Shown here piece after piece: positions 1 through 6,127 of a DNA stretch of 6,295 nucleotides. The stretch spans positions 1-6,295 of the forward strand of contig JADFVY010000186.1 in NCBI GenBank assembly GCA_015222795.1, given 5' to 3'. The notes under the pieces are model-generated. The model was not told where the DNA came from. It searched no databases and was given only the letters and a program-made list of their open reading frames with translations. Position 1 is the first letter of the stretch. Each line of letters opens with the position of its first letter. The translations under genes and the position numbers were made by a program. This DNA comes from Pseudomonadota bacterium. Lineage in GTDB: Bacteria > Pseudomonadota > Alphaproteobacteria > UBA8366 > JADFVY01.

Positions 1-157
1 AAGCATCGCCCGCGCACACCCTCCTGCCGGGGAAACGGGAAACACGATCCCATGCGTGCAATATGCCTGATACAGACCACTAGTTTATACGCGGGTCTAT
101 CGCCGGGGAAGGATTCTAGCTAGAATTGCCGCCAGCAACCACCATGGGACATTCGCA
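1..157. other. Upstream non-coding leader of the DUF465-like gene
   Basis: No recognisable gene is seen here. One plus-strand frame stays open from the window edge to the stop at 121-123, but its translation resembles nothing I know and the other two plus frames stop at 68-70 and 81-83. The stretch probably contains the promoter of the following small gene, but no convincing -35/-10 pair stands out. The only clear structure is the 14-bp palindrome at 113-126, listed separately. Confidence 0.4.
113..126. repeat. Perfect 14-bp palindrome (possible operator)
   Basis: ATTCTAGCTAGAAT reads the same on both strands. It contains two overlapping CTAG tetramers, and CTAG is under-represented in many proteobacterial genomes. 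It lies 31 nt upstream of the GTG start at 158, so it could be an operator for a dimeric regulator or part of the leader. No regulator is identified and the role is inference. Confidence 0.4.
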
Positions 158-367
158 GTGGACGGAACGGCTGACAAGGAAACACTCGAACGTCAGTTGG
201 AAGAACTGAAATCCGAGCATCGGGATATGGATGACGTGATCGCACGAATCGCGGAGGAAATCCCGTTCAACCAGCTACAGATCCAGCGACTCAAGAAGCG
301 AAAGCTGCAATTGAGGGATCAGATGGCGAAAATTGAAAGTTTGTTGCTGCCCGACATAATCGCCTGA
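158..367 (+). CDS. DUF465/YdcH-like small coiled-coil protein
   Basis: This 69-residue, highly charged, all-helical protein resembles the DUF465 (YdcH/SlyX-like) family, which is abundant in alphaproteobacteria and has no established biochemical function. The first helix covers about residues 8-35 and is rich in Glu, Leu and Arg. The second covers about residues 39-63 and carries the family-typical core LKKRKLQLRDQM followed by a hydrophobic PDIIA end. The length is normal for the family. The frame has no ATG upstream back to the stop at 68-70, so GTG at 158 is the best start, preceded by GGGA at 146-149 with 8 nt spacing. It has no signal peptide and should be cytoplasmic. It is separated by 215 nt from the next gene and is not obviously co-transcribed with pnt. 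Family assignment rests on pattern recognition and the exact start is less certain. Confidence 0.8.
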   Translation: MDGTADKETLERQLEELKSEHRDMDDVIARIAEEIPFNQLQIQRLKKRKLQLRDQMAKIESLLLPDIIA

Positions 368-582
368 TCCATATTAAAAAATTGGAACCCAACCGGACGG
401 TCAGCGAAATTGTTGCCGCGCCCGGCACAAGTTGTGATCGCCTGTAGAGGATTCCTTAAGATTCTCCTGTTGGAATGTCTGGCAGGCATTCGGGCGAATG
501 CGGAATTACAAAAGAACGCCCGCTTCTTCTCCCGAAGGCTGTTCACGCCGCTACGGCGGCGGCAGATTGGGGAAGTCTGACC
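368..582. other. Intergenic gap between the two small genes
   Basis: No supported gene lies here. An in-frame ATG at 475 could extend the downstream gene by 36 residues, but it lacks a spaced ribosome binding site, and its translation (Arg, Pro and Ala rich) does not look like part of the downstream domain. A short hairpin near 546-558 (CGCCG, loop CTA, CGGCG) has no T-tract and is not called a terminator. The promoter of the following gene probably lies here, but I cannot place it. Confidence 0.35.
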
Positions 583-846
583 ATGAATGAAAACCATGAA
601 ACTAACGGTTTCGAGGAAGAGGACTCGCTGCGAATAGACGCACGCGATATAGCGCCGCTTCTGGGTTTGACTCCGGAAAGATTGATGGCGGAACTGCGCG
701 CCGGCCAAGTCTATCATATCGCCGAGGAGGGTGAAGAGGACGCTGACAGCCGCATGCGGATCGTCTTCCGTTTCCGGGCGCGCATGGCGCGTTTGGTCGT
801 CGAGTCCGACGGCTCGATGCATCCGGAAATCAACCGCACGCACTGA
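583..846 (+). CDS. DUF6522-like small protein of unknown function
   Basis: This 87-residue acidic protein matches the pattern of the alphaproteobacterial DUF6522 family. Its N-terminus has a short strand and an ARDIAPLLGL helix, followed by a TPERLMAELRAGQVYHIAEE segment (about residues 30-49). Next come an acidic EGEEDADS loop and a strand pair, RMRIVFRFRARMARLVVES, ending in a DGSM turn. Start at 583 was chosen because GGGGAA at 569-574 sits 8 nt upstream. The in-frame ATG at 475 has no such site. There are no membrane segments, signal peptide or cysteines, so it should be cytoplasmic. The family's role is not established. The neighbourhood gives no clue beyond lying upstream of pnt with a 236-nt gap that argues for a separate transcript. 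The family name is from memory of the residue pattern. Confidence 0.72.
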   Translation: MNENHETNGFEEEDSLRIDARDIAPLLGLTPERLMAELRAGQVYHIAEEGEEDADSRMRIVFRFRARMARLVVESDGSMHPEINRTH

Positions 847-1082
847 GCTTTGTCGCTTTCGGCATGGCATGTGGCTGCCTGCGCCTTGTAGTCGCAGGTA
901 TAAACTCTTGCGCCGCCGCCTTGTACCGGTATATTGCACTCGATTCAGGGCCTTACGGAAGGCTTGGCCGGGGGGTACATCCCGTCAATCATGTCACCGG
1001 TTCGCATGCTGTGGTTTTGCCGCATGGTGCCGTACAGTGTTCCGGGGCAAGATCGTGCCCAGCCAGTACAGGGACGTAATAA
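847..1082 (+). promoter_or_regulatory. Probable promoter and leader region of the pnt operon
   Basis: This gap precedes pntAA and shows no credible gene. A 71-codon open frame from 864 lacks a ribosome binding site and resembles no protein. A candidate promoter is TTGCGC (908-913) and TATATT (930-935) with 16 nt spacing, which would give a leader of roughly 140 nt. Within that leader are a small hairpin (GCCTT-ACGG-AAGGC, 950-963), an inverted repeat GGGCA/TGCCC (1045-1060), and two near-identical 9-mers, CGCATGCTG (1003-1011) and CGCATGGTG (1021-1029). The ribosome binding site AGGGA (1070-1074) is 8 nt before the pntAA ATG. The promoter is a visual match only. Confidence 0.35.
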
Positions 1083-2327
1083 ATGAAAATTGCCGTATTG
1101 AAGGAAAGGCGCCCGGACGAAACGCGCGTCGCGGCATCGCCCGAGACCGTCAAGAAGATGGTCGATATGGGTCTCGGCCTGACGGTCGAGAGCGGCGCGG
1201 GCGATGCTTCCTCATTTTCAGACGAGGCCTATAAACAGGCCGGCGCGAGCATTGCGAAGGATGCGAAGGCGGCCGCCAGTGGCGCCGACGTCGTCCTCAA
1301 GGTGCTGCGCCCGATGATCGCGGGCGAGACCCAGGACGAAATGTCCGCGCTGTCGTCCGGACAATGCCTGATCTGTTCGATGAGCGCGCTGAACGAGCCC
1401 GAATTCGTGGGCGCCATGATGAAGGCCGGCGTTACCGGCTTTGCGTTGGAACTGGTGCCGCGCATCACCCGCGCGCAGTCGATGGACATATTGTCGTCCC
1501 AGGCGAACCTGGCGGGCTACCGCGCGGTGCTGGACGGTGTTGCCGCCTTCGGCCGCGCCTTTCCGATGATGATGACCGCCGCCGGCACCATCCCGCCGGC
1601 CCGGGTCCTGGTGATGGGCGCCGGTGTTGCGGGTCTGCAGGCAATCGCCACGGCGCGGCGCCTGGGCGCGGTGGTTTCCGCCACCGACGTGCGGCCGGCC
1701 GCCAAGGAGCAAGTGGAAAGCCTGGGAGGCACCTTCGTCGCGGTTGAGGACGATGAGTTCAAACAGGCCGAAACCGCCGGCGGCTATGCCAAGGAAATGA
1801 GTGAAACCTATAAGGCCAAGCAGGCGGCCCTTACTGCCGAGACCATCAAGAAGCAGGATATGGTGATCACCACCGCCCTGATCCCGGGCCGCCCGGCGCC
1901 GAAACTGATCACCGAAGAAATGGTCAAGAGCATGAAGCCCGGCGCGGTGATCGTGGACCTGGCGGTCGAGGCCGGCGGCAATTGCGAGCTGTCGGAATTC
2001 GGCAAGGTCGTCACCAAACATGGCGTCACGCTGGTTGGGCACGCCAATCTGCCGGGCCGGTTGGCCGAAAGCGCCAGCAACCTGTTCTCCCGCAACGTGC
2101 TCAGCTTCCTGGGCCTGCTGGTCGATGAAGAGACCAAGGGCCTGAAGATCGACACCGAGGACGAGATCATCGCCGGCACGCTGGTGACGCGCGATGGCAA
2201 GGTGGTCCACGAGAACGTGAAGGCCACTGAAACGGCGCCGGCGAAAGCCAAAGCCGGTGGCGCGAAGAAGAAAGCCGCGCCGAAGAAGAAAGCCGCCGCT
2301 TCGAAACCAAAAGCCGGGGAGGAGTAA
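1083..2327 (+). CDS. pntAA: Proton-translocating NAD(P)+ transhydrogenase subunit alpha-1 (PntAA, domain I)
   Basis: This is the peripheral NAD(H)-binding domain I of the inner-membrane transhydrogenase (EC 7.1.1.1), which passes hydride from NADH to NADP+ bound on domain III while protons re-enter the cytoplasm. Residue numbering agrees with my recollection of R. rubrum domain I. The RITRAQSMDILSSQANLAGY signature includes R127, Q132, D135 and S138. The Rossmann glycines are in GAGVAG (179-184). D202 lies in TDVRP, and Y235 of the mobile loop is in GGYAKEMS. AGGGA sits 8 nt before the ATG. The family core ends near residue 380. A tail of about 34 residues follows with ten lysines, built of Lys-Lys-Lys-Ala-Ala units and unlike the rest of the protein. 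The core has no membrane segment, which is normal for the three-subunit form. It is first in a tight operon with pntAB and pntB. Confidence 0.97.
   Translation: MKIAVLKERRPDETRVAASPETVKKMVDMGLGLTVESGAGDASSFSDEAYKQAGASIAKDAKAAASGADVVLKVLRPMIAGETQDEMSALSSGQCLICSMSALNEPEFVGAMMKAGVTGFALELVPRITRAQSMDILSSQANLAGYRAVLDGVAAFGRAFPMMMTAAGTIPPARVLVMGAGVAGLQAIATARRLGAVVSATDVRPAAKEQVESLGGTFVAVEDDEFKQAETAGGYAKEMSETYKAKQAALTAETIKKQDMVITTALIPGRPAPKLITEEMVKSMKPGAVIVDLAVEAGGNCELSEFGKVVTKHGVTLVGHANLPGRLAESASNLFSRNVLSFLGLLVDEETKGLKIDTEDEIIAGTLVTRDGKVVHENVKATETAPAKAKAGGAKKKAAPKKKAAASKPKAGEE
2263..2296 (+). repeat. Tandem 18-bp unit coding for the PntAA Lys/Ala tail
   Basis: A 16-bp sequence, CGAAGAAGAAAGCCGC, occurs at 2263-2278 and again at 2281-2296, giving an 18-bp period in frame. 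It encodes KKKAAP followed by KKKAAA near the PntAA C-terminus. Nucleotide identity across both copies suggests recent duplication or slippage rather than only protein-level convergence. Confidence 0.8.
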
Positions 2328-2333
2328 CCCGCC

Positions 2334-2801
2334 ATGGCGCAAGACACATTATTGCAGAAGCTCGACAAGGCTACTTCGAGCGCCTCCGCCGACGTCACCG
2401 ATACATTTACCGGGAACATGGATCAGTTGGCGGACCAGGCGCAGGCCGTGGCCGATCAGGCGAATTCCCTGGCGGCGCAGGCGCATGTTCTTACCGCGCA
2501 GGCAGGTTCGGCCGGCGGCGGCAACGAGTTCATCTTCCTGTTCACCATTTTCATCCTGGCGATCTTCGTCGGTTATTATGTGGTGTGGAACGTGACCCCG
2601 GCACTGCATTCGCCGCTGATGGGCGTCACCAACGCGATTTCGTCGGTGATCATCGTCGGCGCGCTGATCGCCGCGGGTCCGGACGATATGAGCCTGTCAC
2701 AAATCCTCGGCTTCGTTGCCGTGACGCTGGCCTCGATCAATATATTCGGCGGCTTCATCGTCACGCAGCGCATGCTGCAAATGTTCAAGAAAAAGAAATA
2801 G
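2334..2801 (+). CDS. pntAB: Proton-translocating NAD(P)+ transhydrogenase subunit alpha-2 (PntAB, membrane domain II part)
   Basis: This is the small membrane subunit supplying the first helices of the proton-conducting domain II, equivalent to the C-terminal part of E. coli PntA. Three membrane helices are visible at about residues 66-86, 99-115 and 121-145. They flank the conserved VGYYVVWNVTPALHSPLMGV segment (79-98) and the NAISSVIIVGAL segment (100-111). The protein ends in a Lys-rich cytoplasmic tail. The 155 residues are somewhat longer than the roughly 139 I recall for R. rubrum. The N-terminal 60 residues are soluble, acidic and Ala/Gln rich, with four successive heptads at 31-58. 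A strong ribosome binding site (GGGGAGGAG, overlapping the end of pntAA) precedes the ATG, which lies 6 nt after the pntAA stop, so the two should be co-translated. Confidence 0.95.
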   Translation: MAQDTLLQKLDKATSSASADVTDTFTGNMDQLADQAQAVADQANSLAAQAHVLTAQAGSAGGGNEFIFLFTIFILAIFVGYYVVWNVTPALHSPLMGVTNAISSVIIVGALIAAGPDDMSLSQILGFVAVTLASINIFGGFIVTQRMLQMFKKKK

Positions 2802-2819
2802 CGGGGGGACGCTAATATC

Positions 2820-4214
2820 ATGACCGAAAATGCTTCCGCTTTTGCCTATCTGATTTCCAGTATCCTGTTCATCATGGCGCTGCGGGGTCTGTCGTCGCCG
2901 ACATCGGCGCGCCAGGGCAATATGTTCGGCATCGCCGGCATGGTGATCGCCATCGCCACAACTCTGGCGAACCCCGAGGTCGTCGGCTACGGCTGGATTA
3001 TCCTGGGCCTCCTTATTGGCGGCACCATCGGCACAGTCATCGCGCAGAAAATCCAGATGACTGCCCTGCCGCAACTTGTCGCAGCCTTCCACAGCCTGGT
3101 CGGCCTGGCCGCCGTCCTGGTAGCCAGCGCCGCCTTCCTGGCGCCGGAGGCCTATGGCATCGGCACGGCGGGCAATATTCCGGGTGGCAGCCTGATCGAG
3201 ATGGGCCTGGGCACCGCCATTGGCGCGATCACCTTTACCGGCTCGATCATAGCCTTCGGCAAGCTGCAGGGGTTGATTACCGGCAAGCCATTGGTGTTTC
3301 CAGGCCAGCATTTCGTGAATCTGGCGCTTGGCGTCATATTGGTTGGCTTGATCGTCGCCTTTGCTAACGGCCAAAGCGGGTTCATTTTCTCGTTGATTGT
3401 CCTGTTCTCGCTGGTGCTTGGTTTCACGCTGATCCTCCCCATAGGTGGCGCCGACATGCCGGTGGTCATCTCGATGCTGAACAGCTATTCGGGCTGGGCC
3501 GCCTGTGGCATCGGTTTCACGCTGGGCAATTTCGCGCTGATCATCACCGGCGCGCTGGTCGGCTCGTCCGGCGCCATCCTCAGCTACATCATGTGCAAGG
3601 GCATGAACCGGTCGTTCCACAGCGTCATTCTGGGCGGCTTCGGCGGCGAGACCGATGCGGCGGCGGCCGGTGAGGACATGGGCGACCGGACCGTCAAATC
3701 CGGCAGCGCGGCCGACGCGGCCTTCATCATGGAGAACGCGTCCAGTGTCATCATCGTGCCCGGTTACGGCATGGCCGTCGCCCAGGCGCAGCATGCGCTG
3801 CGCGAAATGGGGGACCTGCTGAAGAACAAGGGTGTCAAGGTGCGCTACGCCATTCACCCTGTGGCGGGCCGCATGCCCGGCCATATGAACGTGCTGCTGG
3901 CCGAGGCCAATGTGCCCTATGACGAGGTGCTGGAACTGGACGAAATCAACCGCGATTTCCCCTCCACCGACATCGCCTTCGTGATTGGCGCCAACGACGT
4001 GACCAACCCGTCGGCCAAGACCGACACCACCAGTGCGATCTACGGCATGCCGATCCTGGACGTGGAACGGGCCGGCACGGTGCTGTTCATCAAGCGTTCG
4101 ATGGCGTCCGGTTACGCCGGGGTCGAGAACCCGCTGTTTTTCCGCGACAACACCATGATGCTGTTCTCCGACGCCAAAAAGATGTGCGAGAATATCATCA
4201 AGGCGCTTGAATAG
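2820..4214 (+). CDS. pntB: Proton-translocating NAD(P)+ transhydrogenase subunit beta (PntB, domains II and III)
   Basis: The beta subunit completes the membrane proton channel and carries the NADP(H)-binding domain III. It is 464 residues, the length I recall for the R. rubrum subunit. About nine hydrophobic helices occupy residues 7-257. The proton-pathway histidine H91 lies in AAFHSLVGLAAV, and the conserved acidic and polar pair in ADMPVVISMLNSYSGWAA gives D212 and N221. Domain III spans about 290-464, with the Rossmann-type GYGMAVAQAQ (315-324), HPVAGRMPGHMN (346-357), GANDVTNP (390-397, D393) and the 2'-phosphate-binding KRSMASGYAG starting at K425. The start at 2820 is 18 nt after pntAB, preceded by a G-rich ribosome binding site (2803-2810). 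It is the last gene of the operon, followed by hairpin terminators. All key residues are intact. Confidence 0.98.
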   Translation: MTENASAFAYLISSILFIMALRGLSSPTSARQGNMFGIAGMVIAIATTLANPEVVGYGWIILGLLIGGTIGTVIAQKIQMTALPQLVAAFHSLVGLAAVLVASAAFLAPEAYGIGTAGNIPGGSLIEMGLGTAIGAITFTGSIIAFGKLQGLITGKPLVFPGQHFVNLALGVILVGLIVAFANGQSGFIFSLIVLFSLVLGFTLILPIGGADMPVVISMLNSYSGWAACGIGFTLGNFALIITGALVGSSGAILSYIMCKGMNRSFHSVILGGFGGETDAAAAGEDMGDRTVKSGSAADAAFIMENASSVIIVPGYGMAVAQAQHALREMGDLLKNKGVKVRYAIHPVAGRMPGHMNVLLAEANVPYDEVLELDEINRDFPSTDIAFVIGANDVTNPSAKTDTTSAIYGMPILDVERAGTVLFIKRSMASGYAGVENPLFFRDNTMMLFSDAKKMCENIIKALE

Positions 4215-4243
4215 CGGCGCCAGACTCTTAGATCGGTTTTATC

Positions 4244-4271
4244 AAGCGGGGCCTTCGGGCTCCGCTTTTTT
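4244..4271 (+). terminator. Intrinsic terminator of the pnt operon
   Basis: Thirty nucleotides after the pntB stop, AGCGGGGCC (4245-4253) pairs with GGCTCCGCT (4258-4266). That makes a 9-bp stem with one G-U pair, closed by a TTCG tetraloop, with a possible extra A-T pair at the base. The stem is followed directly by a T run (4267-4271). This is a textbook rho-independent terminator. Confidence 0.93.
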
Positions 4272-4295
4272 ATGCGCGGGCGGGGCGTTTGCGGT

Positions 4296-4320
4296 GCGCG
4301 GCCTTTCGGCTGCGCTATTT
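4296..4320 (+). terminator. Second, weaker hairpin terminator downstream of pnt
   Basis: GCGCGGCC (4296-4303) pairs with GGCTGCGC (4308-4315) around a TTTC loop, with one G-U pair, and is followed by TATTT. It has the same architecture as the terminator 30 nt upstream but a poorer T-tract. It looks like a backup terminator, possibly a duplicated and diverged copy. Confidence 0.6.
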
Positions 4321-4566
4321 CCGGGGGAAATATAAATACAATTTTATTCAATAAAACTTTCGATAAACCCTAAATAATAATCCGGAATTTTTTTGGATTG
4401 GTCCGTTTATTAGTCGCGTGGTTAAATATTTATTAGGTGTCTGCCCGTATAGTCCGGGTCATAAGAACACATGATCGATCTCGGGAAACGGGACGGTCCG
4501 CGAAGGCCGGGGGTAGATTATTTTATTGTTGGTGGGGCCGCGGGTGGTCCCGAAAGGATTAAAATT
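4321..4566 (+). promoter_or_regulatory. AT-rich island and leader of the small exported-protein gene
   Basis: No gene is supported here. Positions 4321-4440 hold 36 G+C in 120 nt (30%), in sharp contrast to the GC-rich genes around it. They contain a 15-nt palindrome (4342-4356). A weak promoter guess is TTGGTC (4398-4403) with TTAAAT (4422-4427) at 18 nt spacing; TATAGT at 4448-4453 is an alternative -10. A 6-bp hairpin (GGGGCC 4534-4539 with GGTCCC 4546-4551) ends one base before the ribosome binding site AAAGGA (4553-4558) of the downstream gene and might influence its translation. Promoter and regulatory roles are inference. Confidence 0.4.
4342..4356. repeat. Palindrome TTTTATT-C-AATAAAA (possible operator)
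   Basis: Two perfect 7-nt arms surround a single central base, inside the AT-rich island. The size and symmetry suit a binding site for a dimeric regulator. It could equally be a chance result of extreme AT content. No regulator is encoded nearby. Confidence 0.35.
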
Positions 4567-4872
4567 ATGAAACGCTTTATGTTCTCCCTGATCGGCGCCT
4601 CTTTCGTGGCGCTCATGGCCACCCCGGCTTCCAGCGCCGAAAATGTATGCGGCAAGCGCGACGAAATCGTATCGCGCCTCGAGAACGGTTATCAGGAATT
4701 CAATTCGGCCCTGGGCATGTCCACGAATGGCGGCCTGGTCGAACTTTACACCTCCGACCAGGGCACCTGGACGCTGATGCTCACCCAGCCCGACGGCGTA
4801 AGCTGCCTGATCGCGGCGGGCGAGAATTGGGAAACCATCAACGGTGCGAAGTCCGCGTCGCAGTCTTATTGA
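4567..4872 (+). CDS. Small exported protein with two cysteines, function unknown
   Basis: This 101-residue protein begins with a clear Sec signal peptide: MKRF, a hydrophobic core at about residues 5-18, then TPASSA, with likely cleavage after A24. The mature protein of about 77 residues has one cysteine near its N-terminus (C28, in VCGKRDEIVSRL) and one at C80 (GVSCLIAAGENW), which could form a disulfide in the periplasm. The middle reads as a beta-rich unit, GGLVELYTSDQGTWTLMLTQ. It recalls short conserved hypothetical periplasmic proteins of alphaproteobacteria with the same C-R-I-V helix, E-L-Y/F-T, G-T-W-T and P-D-G-C-A-A-G-W spacing. I know no function for them. The start at 4567 is fixed by AAAGGA 8 nt upstream and by the signal peptide. 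An in-frame ATG at 4471 would bury the signal. It is a single-gene unit with its own terminator. Confidence 0.85.
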   Translation: MKRFMFSLIGASFVALMATPASSAENVCGKRDEIVSRLENGYQEFNSALGMSTNGGLVELYTSDQGTWTLMLTQPDGVSCLIAAGENWETINGAKSASQSY

Positions 4873-4889
4873 CTTAACGGAATTATCGA

Positions 4890-4912
4890 CCGGTTTTAAC
4901 CGGGTTTATTTT
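4890..4912 (+). terminator. Weak hairpin before the main terminator
   Basis: CCGGTT (4890-4895) and AACCGG (4898-4903) form a short inverted repeat, followed by GTTTATTTT. The stem is short, with a tight loop, so it may only assist the stronger terminator a few nucleotides downstream or have no role. Confidence 0.35.
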
Positions 4913-4921
4913 ATATCGATC

Positions 4922-4955
4922 AAGGGAGCGGCTCTGCCGCTCCCTTTATTTTTTT
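4922..4955 (+). terminator. Strong intrinsic terminator of the small exported-protein gene
   Basis: AAGGGAGCGGC (4922-4932) pairs perfectly with GCCGCTCCCTT (4936-4946) over 11 bp around a TCT loop. TATTTTTTT (4947-4955) follows. This is a strong rho-independent terminator 50 nt after the stop codon. It acts on the plus strand and also separates the gene from the convergent DUF3179 gene. Confidence 0.93.
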
Positions 4956-4971
4956 GGGCTGGACCGAGCGG

Positions 4972-5014
4972 CCTCGTCCTTCGAGACGGCGCTTCGCACC
5001 TCCTCAGGATGAGG
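4972..5014 (+). repeat. REP-like palindromic intergenic element, copy 1
   Basis: This 43-nt imperfect palindrome starts CCTCGTCCTTCGAGACG and ends CTCCTCAGGATGAGG. The outer arms CCTCGTCCT and AGGATGAGG form a 9-bp stem with one G-U pair. The TTCGAGACG...CTCCTCAGGATGAGG pattern is a repeat type seen many times in alphaproteobacterial genomes, especially Rhizobiales, always between genes. It aligns with the reverse complement of copy 2 at 34 of 43 positions. Confidence 0.85.
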
Positions 5015-5029
5015 CTCTAACGCTTGTAC

Positions 5030-5072
5030 CCTTATGCTGAGGAGCCCCGAAGGGGCGTCTCGAAGTATGAGG
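5030..5072 (-). repeat. REP-like palindromic intergenic element, copy 2 (inverted)
   Basis: This is the second 43-nt copy, in opposite orientation to copy 1 and 15 nt from it. On the plus strand the outer arms CCTTATGCT and AGTATGAGG pair over 9 bp with G-U pairs, and the inner GCCCC-GAA-GGGGC forms a perfect 5-bp hairpin. It lies 18 nt beyond the stop codon of the minus-strand DUF3179 gene and could stabilise the 3' end of that transcript. Confidence 0.85.
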
Positions 5073-5090
5073 TCGCGCCGAAGCCAGACA

Positions 5091-6077
<987 letters not shown>

Positions 6078-6127
6078 GGCTGGAAGTTTCCCCGGCTTTG
6101 GCGCTCCGGGCAAGTCACCTTCACGTT

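Noticed and set aside
144..209. 21-codon ATG open frame overlapping the start of the DUF465-like gene
   Set aside because: It is out of frame with the family-matching protein, its sequence resembles nothing, and a leader-peptide role has no support.
475..582. N-terminal extension of the DUF6522-like protein from ATG 475
   Set aside because: It has no properly spaced ribosome binding site, whereas GGGGAA is well placed before ATG 583. The extra 36 residues do not fit the family.
319..939. 206-codon minus-strand open frame across the two small genes
   Set aside because: It overlaps the supported DUF6522-like gene and the end of the DUF465-like gene, and it has no recognisable domain.
864..1079. 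71-codon open frame just upstream of pntAA
   Set aside because: It has no ribosome binding site, a mixed composition unlike a folded domain, and it lies where the pnt promoter and leader should be.
1218..2342. Long minus-strand open frame opposite pntAA
   Set aside because: It is antisense to a fully conserved transhydrogenase gene, and its His/Gly/Arg-rich translation is what a GC-rich codon pattern gives on the opposite strand.
2697..3884. 395-codon minus-strand open frame opposite pntB
   Set aside because: It overlaps pntB throughout, its composition is Asp/Arg/His/Gln-rich low complexity, and it resembles no protein family.
4471..4566. N-terminal extension of the small exported protein from ATG 4471
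   Set aside because: It would bury a clear signal peptide and lacks a ribosome binding site. AAAGGA precedes ATG 4567 at ideal spacing.
4972..5072. CRISPR array from the repeated palindromes
   Set aside because: There are only two copies, in opposite orientation, with a 15-nt spacer. This fits REP-like elements, not a CRISPR array.
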